A stretch of 64,000 bases of DNA, taken from the NCBI RefSeq assembly GCF_914767665.1, contig NC_059503.1, positions 7,998,001 to 8,062,000 on the forward strand, given 5' to 3'. This stretch comes from Harmonia axyridis. Lineage: Eukaryota > Arthropoda > Insecta > Coleoptera > Coccinellidae. Positions 1 to 11,267 of the stretch are shown one piece after another; position 1 is the stretch's first letter; each line of letters begins with the position of its first letter. Below the pieces are notes generated by a model that worked only from the letters and a program-made list of their open reading frames with translations, did not search any database and was not told where the DNA came from. Made by a program: the position numbers and the translations under genes.

Positions 1-14
1 AATGAGAGAAAACA

Positions 15-122
15 GGAGCTTTTGAGCGCTCGTTCCTTCACACGCCAATTGTACCCTTAGGGACCCTACATAGAGGTATGTGGCACTTGGCGAATGAGTG
101 AAACAGCGCTCGAAAGCTTCCG
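15..122. repeat. Foldback (palindromic) element, copy 1
   Basis: The two halves are imperfect reverse complements. The left arm begins ggagcttttgagcgctcgtt and the right arm, read in reverse complement, begins ggaagctttcgagcgctgtt. The match continues through a cacgccaa/attcgccaa segment, giving arms of about 40 bp around a short centre. A second element with the same outer motif lies at 1694-1806. This looks like a foldback MITE. No transposase or clear target duplication was seen. Confidence 0.6.
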
Positions 123-1693
123 ATATCGTATCAGTGCTTTCATAATTTTTCTTTCGTTTTTGAAGCCACTCTTTTTGATGGTGTATTGTATTCTACGAGA
201 TAAATAGAAGAGGAAATAATACGCCATAGTGTACAGTGTCCTCCATTTGATTTTTGAATTCAGCAGCTGTAAAATGAGTGTTATTTCGACTCAACTTAAG
301 ATATCGCAATTAATAAATAGAGTAAATGTTCAGAAGAGAAGTGTTCCTGAATATTCTCATCTGTTAACGATTCACATAGGCTGTTCTGAATAAAAGGTTA
401 CTTTCCATTTTTGTTGTTTACCCATGTATATAACAAAAAAACGAAGTAACTGAGGATGACATCAAAATAGTTATGTTCCCGAGCGAGGAATCAAGTTACA
501 ATACGAAAAGATAATTTCTGAAATCGACTCAACGGTTCAGGAGAAAATGAATCTACATTTAAATTTTGCCAGTTTGTATTTCTGTAGAAATGTTTTTTTT
601 CGAATTTCGTTTGTTATTTCCATTAAATATGAAGATGCTATAAGTACCAAAAAAAGAGCCCTGTCATGGACCATTTTCCCACAATTCCCTTCTCCGAATG
701 CACCTCCTACTTGATCCTGATGATCATCGCAGATAAGCTCCGAAAGCTCGATTTTCCCATGACGTCAAAATCGAAGTTGATCTCATAGGTGGCCCAAGTT
801 TGCGTATGTACACAGTTCCAGCGGTACCTTATGAAGGATATGGATGTGAGTTGTATGAGTAATCGATTCTCATCTCGCGAGAAGCTCGCAGCTTGTTATA
901 TTGGGCCGCATCAAAGTAGATTGTTCAATAGTGATTGTGAAGTTAGCGAGCTTTCTGCTGCTGCATATTGTGCCGATTAGTTTGAGAGGACCCCGAGTTA
1001 ATGATGGCAATTGAGGCTGAGTGAGTGATTTTGGATGGGAATTAGCGTAATTGATCCATCGTGTGGAATAAATGTTTTGTATTCGATGCATTTGGTCCTG
1101 GATTGGAACCAATACTGCTTTTTATCGGTTTATTATTACCACTCTATGAATAGATTGAAAATAATCTTACCGTTCTACGTTGAGGCATATTTTTTTATGC
1201 ATAGACATATAAATCTGTTGATATTTTGTTACTTCGAGAAGCAGATCAACGCATTTTGAAGGCTAGAAATTAATTCGTAACAAAAAATAATTGACAAAAT
1301 AAAATTTCGTGAATGTTTTGGATATTTTTATTGAATGTATTAGTATTCTACTTAATTCTATTCTATTTTGAATCATATGTATTACTTTCTTCAGTGGGTA
1401 ATAAAAACACTTGAAATAGAAAGCTCAACACGAACTACAACATACCTTTGAATTCATGAAGTGTAATGTTGTTTTCCTAATATTTGAAAAAATATGATAT
1501 TCGAGAATCAGTTGCAAAATAACAGAACGAATATTATTGCGAAACTACGTTAAGATCATTAGGAGATTAAGATTTTTTTGTAAAATTCTAAAACTCAGAA
1601 TCTATATACTTATACCTATAATATTCATCGAAAAAGTGAGTTATCCGGAAATTAAGCGATATAGTTCATGAACGAAAAAAAAATAACAAATCA
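123..1693. other. Unannotated AT-rich DNA
   Basis: No gene, RNA or recognisable transposon protein was seen on either strand. Short open frames at 789-1259 overlap on both strands and resemble nothing I know. The stretch between the two foldback elements may simply be intergenic. Confidence 0.5.
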
Positions 1694-1806
1694 CTGAGCT
1701 TTTAGACGCTCGTTTTTTCAATTGAATCCTTGGAGACCACATAATATGGGCACTATTGTAGGGTGTCCAAGGTTCTATTGGCACTTGAATGAACGAGAGC
1801 CAAAAA
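1694..1806. repeat. Foldback (palindromic) element, copy 2
   Basis: The left arm starts tgagcttttagacgctcgtt. The right arm ends in ...gaatgaacgagagccaaaaa, which is its approximate reverse complement. Inner matches include ccttggagaccac against ccttggacaccct (reverse complement). The gagctttt-a/g-cgctcgtt outer motif is shared with the element at 15-122, so both belong to one family. Confidence 0.6.
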
Positions 1807-2302
1807 TTTTTTGACATTACTTAAATTCTTTCCTATTAATTTTTTTTTGGTTTATTATTTTCTTTATAATAGTAAAATAAGTACCATACAAAATGAATGC
1901 ACTGTACTTTTTTGAGCTTGTTCAAATTCGAGGTGTTGAAAGTATTATGTATAATATTTTCATTACATGCCATTTTAACTGAGAAATTGTATTGAAAAAA
2001 ATATAAGGTTCAATTGGACAGAAAAACGAAACAGATCACCAAACCTCTCAGTGCTTCTCTTTTTTTTGTCGAATACAATTATTCTGAATATTTCCCTCCT
2101 GTCAAAAATTCTATGTATGTGGAGAACAATTATTGAAAATTACAGCGATAATTGCATTGTAGGAAGCGAAATAGCCCTGCGATAATTGCACTGTTTATAA
2201 ATGCATAGTTTCTATGCATCTTACACAGTTCGAATCTATGGCATTCCATTCTACATCAGTTTGACAAGTAATGTAACAATTTAATCGGAAAATTTTCCCC
2301 CG

Positions 2303-2519
2303 AATTACACTCGTGCATCAAAATGACCGGATAATTTCGCATTCCAGCGTGTTTTCTTTGGAAAACTGCATTCGGTTATTTTCATTCTTGGAGAAAGAGC
2401 CCGACACCGAAGGTGGAGGGCTCCCCAAAAATGAAAAAATGAAAATGAACTCATGCAGTTTTCATGACAACACGCTGTCATGCAAAATTATCGGTAATTT
2501 TATGCACTTGTGCAATTAC
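2303..2519. repeat. Long foldback element, about 90-bp arms
   Basis: The first ~95 bases and the last ~95 bases are imperfect reverse complements. Paired blocks in order are aattacac...gtgcat, the ccggataatt block, the cagcgtgtt block, gaaaactgcat, and a central gagccc/gggctc closing a loop of about 25 bases. If transcribed it would form one long hairpin. A foldback MITE is the simplest explanation. The 76-aa open frame inside it is explained by the repeat. Confidence 0.7.
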
Positions 2520-2619
2520 TTACGAAAATTTCATTTTATCTGAGAATTGAGTTATATTACAATTTAATTAAAAAAAATAATTATTTCTGATTTGAAAAAC
2601 AAGTAGTGTTGTACGGGAT

Positions 2620-2930
2620 TCATTCTTTGTATTTTCATCTACTTGCAAAATCTCAACTCAGTGGGATCTGTACTGTTTCCCAGCAATATTAGTTTTTTTT
2701 CTTGAATTTTCTATGGTATTAACAATTTGATCTGCCGGAAAATTTGCGCTAAGCCTGAAATTATTCTTTCATATCTACCTACACCCAAAATCTCAGCTCT
2801 GTCGGTTTTGTGGTAACGGAAATATAGGCAATTTTTTCCATATTACTTCTTGAATTTTCTACGGTTTCAGTTTCGCAATCAACATAAAAGTTCGCACGAA
2901 GCTTGAAATTGTTATTTTACAACGAACTGC
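2620..2930. repeat. About 148-bp repeat, two tandem diverged units
   Basis: The landmark cttgaattttcta recurs at about 2701 and 2849, and a 'cta-cctgcaaaatctcaactc'-like landmark recurs at about 2637 and 2779, giving a period near 148 bp. The same landmarks (ttgaattttctatgg, acgaagcttgaaatt) appear in more decayed form near 7255-7300 with 8245-8420, at 34220-34285 and at about 41620-41700. It is therefore a dispersed repeat family as well as a local tandem pair. Confidence 0.55.
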
Positions 2931-3853
2931 AAACTTGCATATGGCTCGAACGTACAGTTTCGGAATTAACAGGAAAACACCGTTCCGAATGGCACTATTT
3001 ACGAAACCTCTGATCAAATGATGCCCATTCACGAGCTCAACCGAGGCATTCGATCTCCGAACCTACCCTAATAATATTAAGTTTCTAGGTCTTTCCGTTC
3101 TTAAGTTATCGTGTATAAAGACATACAGAATCATTTGAGACCAGTCCTGGATCAAAATAGAAAATTACAGTAACGAAATGTTAAGAGGAGAAACGTTAGT
3201 TCGGAAACGCTCAAAAAGCAACCCCACTTCTCAAGGTCTAGACACGCCACTGATTACCAGTAACGATAACTGAAACGTTACATGTAATTCACTCTAGGGA
3301 AGATCTAGCAGTGCAGCGCTCGAGGAACGATTAGTTTTTCCTCCGGGAAAATCAGTTTTCCGAGTTTCCAATTTTCCAGTTCGAGTCGAGGCGACGGAAA
3401 GAGGTCAACTCCCCGATGCTCCTGACGGAGAGTTTAGCATCCTCCCTGATTTTTCAACATGGAAATGCTGATTGAATTTTTCACTGGGATTTGTTGGTGT
3501 TCTGCTAACACCCGCTTTTTGCCGATTTTTTCTTTCCGGTCTTGTTCTCCCTTGAAAAACGGCCGCTGTTTTTTGTGTATCTGATCCAGTTTCGGTTACG
3601 AATTTGACAGTGACAGAAGTTATGCTGGGATCAGTAATTTCCCGTATGTCTCTTTATTGAGGAGAAGTTTTTCCATCACATTCGGTAGACTGAATGATGA
3701 TAAACTTCAAATTGTATTATACCACATCACTAAATAACACTTCACCAAATAAGCTCAAGACCTAAACAGGAAAAAACAGGTTTTTTCTTGAAAAATCTAC
3801 TTTATCCTTCAACAGTCAGCTTCAAAATTTATACATGTACTTCAACGCTCCTA
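2931..3853. other. Unannotated, with one transposon-like end at about 3224-3246
   Basis: No gene was recognised. The segment ending ...cgccactg at 3246 resembles, in reverse complement, the 14-bp terminus (cagtggcgggttta) of the element at 61106-62536, including a tcaaggtcta/tcaaggccta continuation. A related terminus therefore probably lies here. I did not find its partner. Confidence 0.35.
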
Positions 3854-4662
3854 TAACAGGCTAATTGAAAAGTCCCCGGTCTACCATAGTGAAACACTTT
3901 TTTTTGGCAGAATGCGATTTTATTATTCAACATAGTTGCCTTCGAGGACGATACAAGGATTATAGCGATCTTCCAACTTTTCGATACCATTTTTGTGGTG
4001 AGTTTTGTCTTTCTCTTCAAAATAGGCCTTAGTTTCGGCGATTACTTCTTCATTGGCCCTAAATTTCTTTCCAGCGAGAATTTTTTGAGGTCTGAGAACA
4101 GGAAAAAGTCGCTGGGGGCCTGATCTGGCGAATACGGTGGATGCAGTAGCAATTCGAAGCCTAATTCATGCAATTTTGCCATTGTTTTAATTGATTTGTG
4201 ACACGGCGCATGGTCTTGATGAAACAGCACCTTTTTTTCTTCAAATTGGGGCGTTTTTTAACGATTTCATCCTTTAAACGATCCTGCCAGCTGACTGTTG
4301 TGTTTTTCCTCGCTTTGGATTCGGTTCACCGTGTGTAGTCCACTCAGCTGACTGTCGATTGGACTCTGGAGTGAAATGATGGAGCCATGTTCCATCCATT
4401 GTCTCATTAGATGCAAAAATTCAGGTTTATTGCACTTAAACAGCTTCAAACACTGCTCAGAATCATTAACACGTTGTTGCTTTTGATCGATTGTGAGCTC
4501 GCGCGGCACCCATTTTGCACACAGCTTTCTCATGAAAAAATATTCGTGAATGATATGATGCACACGTTCAGATAATATCTTCACAATGTCTGCTATCTCG
4601 ATCAACTCCACTTTACGGTCTTTCAAAATTATTTTGTGAAATTTTTCGATTTTTTCGTCTGG
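3854..4662 (-). mobile_element. DD34D mariner relic (irritans-like), truncated
   Basis: This is a minus-strand mariner transposase remnant. The 3' terminal repeat follows a TA at 3854-3855 and reads acaggctaattgaaaagtcc, matching the ends at 10300 and 33346. Peptide pieces include IIHEYFFMRKLCAKWVPREL, the second catalytic region FHQDHAPCHKS and the third region YSPDQAPSDFFLF. The 5' third is missing: homology stops near 4662. About 150 bp between the two catalytic regions is also deleted, and the first catalytic region is frameshifted (MDETW reads as MDGTW). It cannot encode an active enzyme. Confidence 0.85.
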
Positions 4663-5557
4663 CAAATATGGTAGTTTTATTGACGAATTCACATTGAAAC
4701 GAAACAATTGCTGATTTGTATGCCGAAAATTGTGGCAATGACAACCCATCATTATTCCATTCAAAATATATTTCCATCAATTAAACACAAAAACAATAAA
4801 ATATCCAACGAAATGGACCCGACACCTCAACTCGATTCTTCGCATTCAAAGCAAATTCTTTATCACAATTAAACTCTGTTGTTTCAATGAAGGCCAATTA
4901 AATTCAGGCGGTTATCTTTGCCATCCAATAAAATCAAGCGAACACTCACTTCATTGACGACTTTGTAATTTTATCGTTTGTGTAAAACTTCTAATTGACC
5001 TGAACCAGAAATGAGTCTGCTATTTTTGGATGTTTAATCATGTTCAAGAAATGTCCTTTGCTGCTTGTTAGTAAGAGGAAGGATGCACAATCTCCTGTCG
5101 ATTTTCAATTGGAATTCATGGGCCTATTAACTTCGATGTTTATTTTTATTTGGTAGGTTGGTTCGACTGTTTCGAACGGTTGATGTACCTTTCATGGAAA
5201 TTGCTGTGCAAGGTTATAAATTGCAGCGTTTTCTGTGATAAGGAAATTGTTCCAAATTTCAAGATAATAACTAGTATATTGTTTTATCAGAAATAAATGA
5301 AAATATGACTTTAAGTGCTTTTTTCGGATATTCTACGATATTTCTCAGAAGGCCATGACTCAGTAGAGTTCTGGGCACCGAACATCCAAATTTCATCCCT
5401 AACATAAATGAGAGCTCTACGATCGTTGAGCAAATACCTCAAAAAATGGAAAAAATCCATTTTCAAAGCTCGAAAACTGTAAATTTTCGATTAGCCCATC
5501 GAGAACTATAAAATACGAAAAATTCAGTCAAATTTACGAAAAGCCATTTACCTAATA
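4663..5557. other. Unannotated AT-rich DNA
   Basis: Nothing recognised between the truncated mariner and the next transposon. Confidence 0.5.
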
Positions 5558-6119
5558 TAAAAAGTGTTTTTTTTAGAGCTATAGAACTTTAAATTGCAAT
5601 AAAACAACGATGGATTATTCGATTGACATGAATTTTATTTATCCGCAAGATAATCTTGTGGCATTACATTTTAAATATGATTTCTGGCATATGACCGCCA
5701 CGGCTGGCTCGGAAGTAGTCCAATCTGGACGTCCAATTTTCGATGACTTCTTCCAACATTTGTGGCCGTATATCGGCAATAACACGGCGAATGTTGTCTT
5801 GGCCAATTCACAGGTCCAAAACGTGAAATTAGGCGGTTACCAAACGTGTCTTTCAATAAATCGATTGTGGCACGTGCTGTGTGACATGTTGCGCCGTCTT
5901 GTTGGAACCACAGCTCCTGGACATCATGGTTGTTCAATTCAGGAATGAAAAAGTTAGTAATCATGACTCTATACCGATCACCATTGACTGTAACGTTCTG
6001 GCCATCATCGTTTTTGAAGAAGTACTGAGAATAAATCATTTGACAGCTGTTAAATCGGTCGTCATCTTGAACAGTAATGTCAACATAAAGTTATATACCT
6101 CGAAAAAAAACACCCGTTA
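5558..6119 (-). mobile_element. DD41D (rosa-like) element, copy A, heavily deleted
   Basis: Both ends are present: a tttttttagagctatagaac end at the left, and the gaggtatataac end in reverse complement at the right, with TA outside. The transposase runs on the minus strand from YFFKNDDGQNVTVNGDRYR through the second catalytic Asp (FQQDGATCHTA). A second deletion removes the third catalytic region. Compared with the ~940-bp copies it also lacks the first catalytic region, the 5' leader being joined directly to YFFKND. The length is about 560 bp, so it is non-autonomous. Confidence 0.85.
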
Positions 6120-7302
6120 CCTATTAAACTTTTTGTTTGAAATGAAATGACTTGGGTTATAACACAAAATTTCAGCCAATTTGACAGGAGGCTCCTTTTT
6201 TTAATAAAATGTGCGGTATCCTTTTTCTCATTTTTCCAAAATGAGCACTGATTTTGATAAAACAATTCAACAAATTTTGAACATTGTTGAAGCGTGTTAC
6301 TTCCAACAAAGTGTTGCCATTAAAACCACCTTAATTCGTATCATCCCAATTGGAAAATCCCGTATAACGCAAGGGAGCAAAAAACCATTTTTCCCGGGCA
6401 GATCGACCAACCTCATCATTTTTCGTTCTCCGCCGGATCAGAACCCGTCCAATTATAATGATTAATCGTTATCTGACACAAGACGCGGACAAACGAACCC
6501 GACCGTCAGAGGCGTACCATCTGGTCCAATTTTAAATGCGACTTTGGCGGAGTTTCGCTGTCGCCTGAGCCTGGATCCAACCGGATGAATTTTCCTCGAT
6601 CGGGCTCTTTGAATGACGCGAAGCAATATAGTCAAATCCCTAGTCCAATTTAGGAAAACAATTCCCATCCACTGTTTCCAATATAGCGCAGTGTGGCTGG
6701 TTAAACTGGAAACTGGAATTCCACGATTCGCGTTAGGGATTTAGATTCTTTTTTTTTTTGGCCTTGGAGTTGGTCGATCCAGATACTTAGTTTTACGCTC
6801 AGGGTGATTAAGGTTGTTCCAGGAAGATCGGGAATACTCAGTGTTTTACAACCGTGTTTGCAATATCCTTCAGAGGGCAGCCTCATTACGTTAATATCGC
6901 TTTTATCATGTTTTTCGTCTATACTTTCTGGTTTATTAATTTTCGAAATATTGGCTCCCGAAGTTTAATCATTATGCATTACAATGAATATTCGAAATAA
7001 AATGCCATAAAAAAGATATTTATCACTTTGTTTCAAACATTTTGTTGAGGAAACGAAAAAGCTTATTAAAGAATTATGATAGTACCTGGGCCATCTATTA
7101 TCATTTCTCCTTTTTGTCAGACAATCGACACACATTCCAGAAAGAATGATTCATCTATTTATCATGGTTCAAATTTTGAACATTTCAACCGAGACTGGAC
7201 ATGGTCGATACTTGCCCCGCCAAAGTTGATCAAGCAATCCGAACTATAGCGGGTTTCACTATTGATACGAAATTACACGAAGCTTGGAATTGCTTTTTCA
7301 TA
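6120..7302. other. Unannotated; GC-richer patch at 6330-6700
   Basis: No protein or RNA gene was recognised. The segment at 6330-6700 is richer in G+C and CpG than its surroundings, like the patches at 12280-12660, 13780-14290 and 39780-40240. About 45 bp just before 7303 match the 148-bp repeat family (cacgaagcttggaattg), and the element at 7303-8238 is inserted into that copy. Confidence 0.4.
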
Positions 7303-8238
7303 TAAGGGGTGTTTTTTTCGAGGTATATAACTTTAAGTTGGCATTACTGTTCAAGATGGCCACCGATTCAACAGCTGTCAAGTGATTTATTCTCAGTTTG
7401 GTTTGGCAATTTATCATAAATAGACTCACGCATGGACAACGCTTGAAAAAAGTGCAATTTTATTTCGAAAATAATGGTTCTGTGCGGAATACGTATCGCG
7501 CACTACGTCCATTTTATTTTGTTTAGCGATGAAGCGCACTTCTGGTTGAATGGCTACGTCAACAAACAAAACTGCCGCATTTGGAGTGAAGCTAATCCTC
7601 AAGCGTATGTCGAAACACCGTGACATCCAGAAAAACTGACTATTTGGTGCGCTTTATGAGCTGGTGGAATCATTGATCCCTACTTCTTCAAAAATTATGA
7701 TGGCCAGAACGTTACAGTCAATGGTGATCGGCCATGATTACTAACTTTTTCATTCCTGAATTGAACAACCATGATGTCCAGGAGCTGTGGTTCCAACAAG
7801 ACGGTGCAACATGTCACACAGCTCGTGCCACAATCGATTTATTGAAAGACACGTTTGGTGACCGCCTAATTTCACGTTTTGGACCTGTGAATTGGCCTCC
7901 AAGATCTTGTGATTTAACACCGCTAGGCTACTTTCTGTGGGGCTATGTAAAGTCATTGGTCTATGCGGATAAGTCACAAACCCTCGGCCATTTGGAAAAC
8001 AACATTCGCCGTATTATTGTCGATATACGGCCACAAATGTTGGAAAAAGTCATCGAAAATTGGACGTCCAGATTGGACTACATCCGAGCCAGCCGTGGCG
8101 GTCATATGCCAGAAATCATATTTAAGATATAATGCCACAAGATTATCTTGCGGATAAATGAAATTCATGTCAATCGAATAATCCATCGTTGTTTTATAGC
8201 AATTTAAAGTTTTATAGCTCTAAAAAAAACACCCTTTA
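7303..8238 (+). mobile_element. DD41D (rosa-like) element, copy B
   Basis: The element has a ggggtg-tttttttcgaggtatataac left end, an agttttatagctctaaaaaaaacaccc right end, and TA on both sides. The leader encodes MNRL-like sequence around 7420-7490, then jumps at cgtccattttattttgtttagcgatg directly into the first catalytic region (FSDEAHFWLNGY). A separate transposase reading frame at 7734-8132 keeps FQQDGATCHTA and the DLTPLGYF stretch, where the third catalytic Asp is Gly. The central helix-turn-helix portion is missing and the frame is broken, so this copy is inactive. It sits inside a copy of the 148-bp repeat family. Confidence 0.88.
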
Positions 8239-9318
8239 CCTACATATACATATAAGATGAAATTGAAATTTGGTGTCACTGAAATATCCAATTTTTGTTT
8301 GTTGATATTCCTTTTGAGTTTTCTATGTTTTTGGTTATGCAGAAGAAAATTTCGTACGAAATATCTCTCTTGATTTTTCTGTGGTATGTTTTCTACGCTT
8401 TTGATAAAGTGATCAGCTAAAAATTTTGCAAGTCAATATTGCAACAATGTGACGAAATTATAAAACGATCTTTTCGGAGATCTAGCGCACAAAAACAAAT
8501 TGAAAGAAACCGTGACCCTATTATGTAATTACCAAAAAAAAAAAATGAATCACTTTGCGAAATCCTGACAAAACGTCTTAATATAACGAAATATGACCTA
8601 TTGTCTATAATTAACAATGTTTATTCACAAAGAGATGTTTAAGGTGAGAATCATTCCTATTAAATCCTCTCGAGAACAACGAACAAAGAAGTTCTTGTCT
8701 CAAGAAGTTCTTCTTGAATTACTAATAATCAGATACCAAGCGCATCGATCATTCAGTCAGTTAATTCATGGGATATTTACACTATCTGATCTCCCAAAAT
8801 AAACGCAATTCTCTTAATGACTGAATTATTTATTATTATCGTTATGGATTGTACGTGATCAGCTCGTTAACCGTGTAATTTATATTTTATTTCAAACCAT
8901 TGTTCTGTCTCGGGCATCTCCGAAAGTTCTTGAGGATGAGGCAATATGCCATTCGGAAATACATCACTTAGATTTGGTATTTTACGTCTGTCAACTGTTG
9001 ATGAAAAACATAATCTGAAAATTGGCGGTGCGGAATAAAAAACATTAACACGATTGTTCTTTTAATCGAGGAATTGAAAGAATGAGATTGCGAAATTGGA
9101 GTTTTTTATAGTGAGATATGGTGAAGGGGTTTGTGGGTCAAGATCAAATAAAATATAGTTGGTAGATTTGTATGAGTTCTCATACAGTTTGTGCCTGAAT
9201 TAGAGTTACATCTAAAATAGTAGATTCAAAAAAAAGGAGTTTTATCATCGTTGTGTAAACATGAATCGGAATCAGTGCTTTTCTTGAATTCTTGAAAATT
9301 ATGAAACTGAAAATTTCG
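8239..9318. other. Mostly unannotated; starts inside a 148-bp-type repeat
   Basis: Bases to about 8420 continue the interrupted 148-bp repeat (ttgagttttctatg...). No gene was recognised further right. Confidence 0.4.
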
Positions 9319-10302
9319 TTCAACGTTTGGCAACGTGGTGAAATGAGCACCGAAGACGGCGAACGCAGTGGAAGCCCAAAAAAGGCTGTCACCGACGAAA
9401 AAATCAAAAAAGTTCACAAAATAATTTTGAAAGACCGTAAAGTAAAGATGATTGAGATAGCAGACATTGTGAAGATATCATCTGAACGTGTACATCATAA
9501 CATTCACGAATATTTGTATTTGAGAATGCTATGTGCAAAATGGGTGCCGCACGAGCTCACACTCGATCAAAAGCCACAACGCGTTAATGATTCTGAGCAT
9601 TATTTAAAGCTGTTTAAGTGCAATAAACCTGAATTTTTGCATCGATATGTGATAATGGATAAAACATGGTTCCATCATTTCACTCCGGAGTCCAATCGAC
9701 AGTCAGCTGAGTGGATTGCATACGATGAACCGAATCCAAAGAGAGGAAAAACAAAACAATCAGCTGGCAAGGTTATGGCATTCGTATTCTGGGATGCGCA
9801 AGGTATAATATTCATTGATTCCCTCCAAAAGGGCCAGACCATCAACAGCGATTATTATATAGCGTTATTGGGTCGTTCAAAAGATGAAAACGTTAAAAAA
9901 CGGCCTCATTTCAAGAAAAAAGGTGCTGTTTCATCAAGACAATGCGCCCCGTCACAAATCAATGAAAACAACGGCAAACTTGCATGAATAAGGCTTGAAT
10001 TGCTTCTGTATCCACCGTATTCCCCAGATCTGGCACCCAGCGACTTTTTCCTGTTCTCAAACCTCATAAGCATGCTCGCTGGAAAGAAATTTAGCGCCAA
10101 TGAAGAAGTAATCGCCGAAACTGAGGCATATTTTGAAGCGAAAGACAAATCGTACTGCTAAAATGGTATAGAAAAATTGGAAGATAGCTTTAATCGCTGT
10201 ATCGCCCTCGAAGGCAACTATGTTGAATAATGAAATCGAATTTTGCCGAAAAAAATGTGTTTTACTATAGTAGACCGGGGACTTGTCAATTAGCCTGTTA
10301 GC
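9319..10302 (+). mobile_element. DD34D mariner (irritans-like), 5'-truncated
   Basis: Homology to the longer copy at 32099-33346 begins at RGEMSTEDGERSG (about 9333) and runs to the 3' terminal repeat gggacttgtcaattagcctgt, followed by TA. Catalytic region 1 is MDKTWFHHFTPES: Asp is kept, but the usual Glu is Lys. The reading frame is open for 231 codons (9292-9987) but shifts at the second catalytic region, where SSRQCAPSQ replaces the expected HQDNAP, and the YSPDLAPSDFF region follows in another frame. The N-terminal DNA-binding part and the left end are gone. Confidence 0.87.
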
Positions 10303-10877
10303 CTAGTGGCAATAAGTAAAGAAGCATAGAAATTACACCGTAACTTCCGTAACCGATAGCGCCCCCTAGCTACAAACGTTCGCCAAGATAGGAACCATTC
10401 CACATCTTCCTTGCTCCACGCTGAAACTCATCGATGCAAATAATAAATCAACGTTAATCCTGATTTACTCCTGTAGAACGATCCTTTAGACGCATGCGAA
10501 ACAGCATCATCTCCCCTGCAACCTTCAACCGGCACAGATTTTGGGATAGCAGTTACGATAACTGGAATGTTACGTGTAATTTAGTGTAGGCTCGTGGCAT
10601 GGTTACCATTGAATGCATTAACAATAAGGATAATCATAAAAACCCCTAACGCTATATTGGGATGAGTGTACGCTGTGACCTTGAAGCTTACATGGTCTTT
10701 CACATGAAACTTTGTTCGTGTCTAGGGTTCATTACGTAAACTTGGCTTGTCGTTCACCGAAAGTGAAATTTAGGCATTTTGTGTTGAATTTCGTTGCTTA
10801 TAGTTCCTTATTTAATAAGTCGGCGTTAACAGAACTCAAAATGCAAAAAGAGAATTTTTAATTCCGGAAAAAGTACC
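10303..10877. other. Unannotated
   Basis: No feature recognised between the mariner end and the tRNA-like sequence. Confidence 0.4.
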
Positions 10878-10949
10878 TCCTCGAGCGGGGTTCGAACCCG
10901 TTACCTCCGAATCACTAGTCCAGTGCTCTAACCGATGAGCTACCATGAA
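10878..10949 (-). tRNA. tRNA-Thr(AGU)-like sequence, probably tRNA-derived repeat or pseudogene
   Basis: Read on the minus strand there is a D arm (gctc/gagc), an anticodon stem (ctgga/ttcgg, with wobble pairs) with loop ctagtga giving anticodon AGT, and a T arm containing ggttcgaac. Internal promoter box A (tagctcatcggtta) and box B (gggttcgaacccc) are both recognisable. The acceptor stem is poor: only about six of seven positions pair, half of them G-U, with one A-A. One T-stem pair is also mismatched. A SINE head or decayed tRNA is therefore more likely than a working gene. Confidence 0.5.
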
Positions 10950-11267
10950 AGCTAAAGAAATGCAACTGTATATTTAATATGTAAAAATTCAATATTCTAC
11001 CTAGATGCTGCTATTTTTCAGATTATTATTACTCTACGATATAAAAACGTACGAAGGGCAAGTGAAACGTCATTAGAAAATCTACTAGACCACGGTTGAA
11101 AAGCACGAAATCTTTCGATTCTGTTGAAGAAGCCATATTATCGCAACGAGTAGAAGAACTATTGCTCTAAAAAAAAATAAGGTAAGAAATGAAGTCATCA
11201 TTCTCATAATAAAAATTATAATGAATTCAAGTGAAGCATTGGCCAGAAATGACATCATTGGGCCTTG

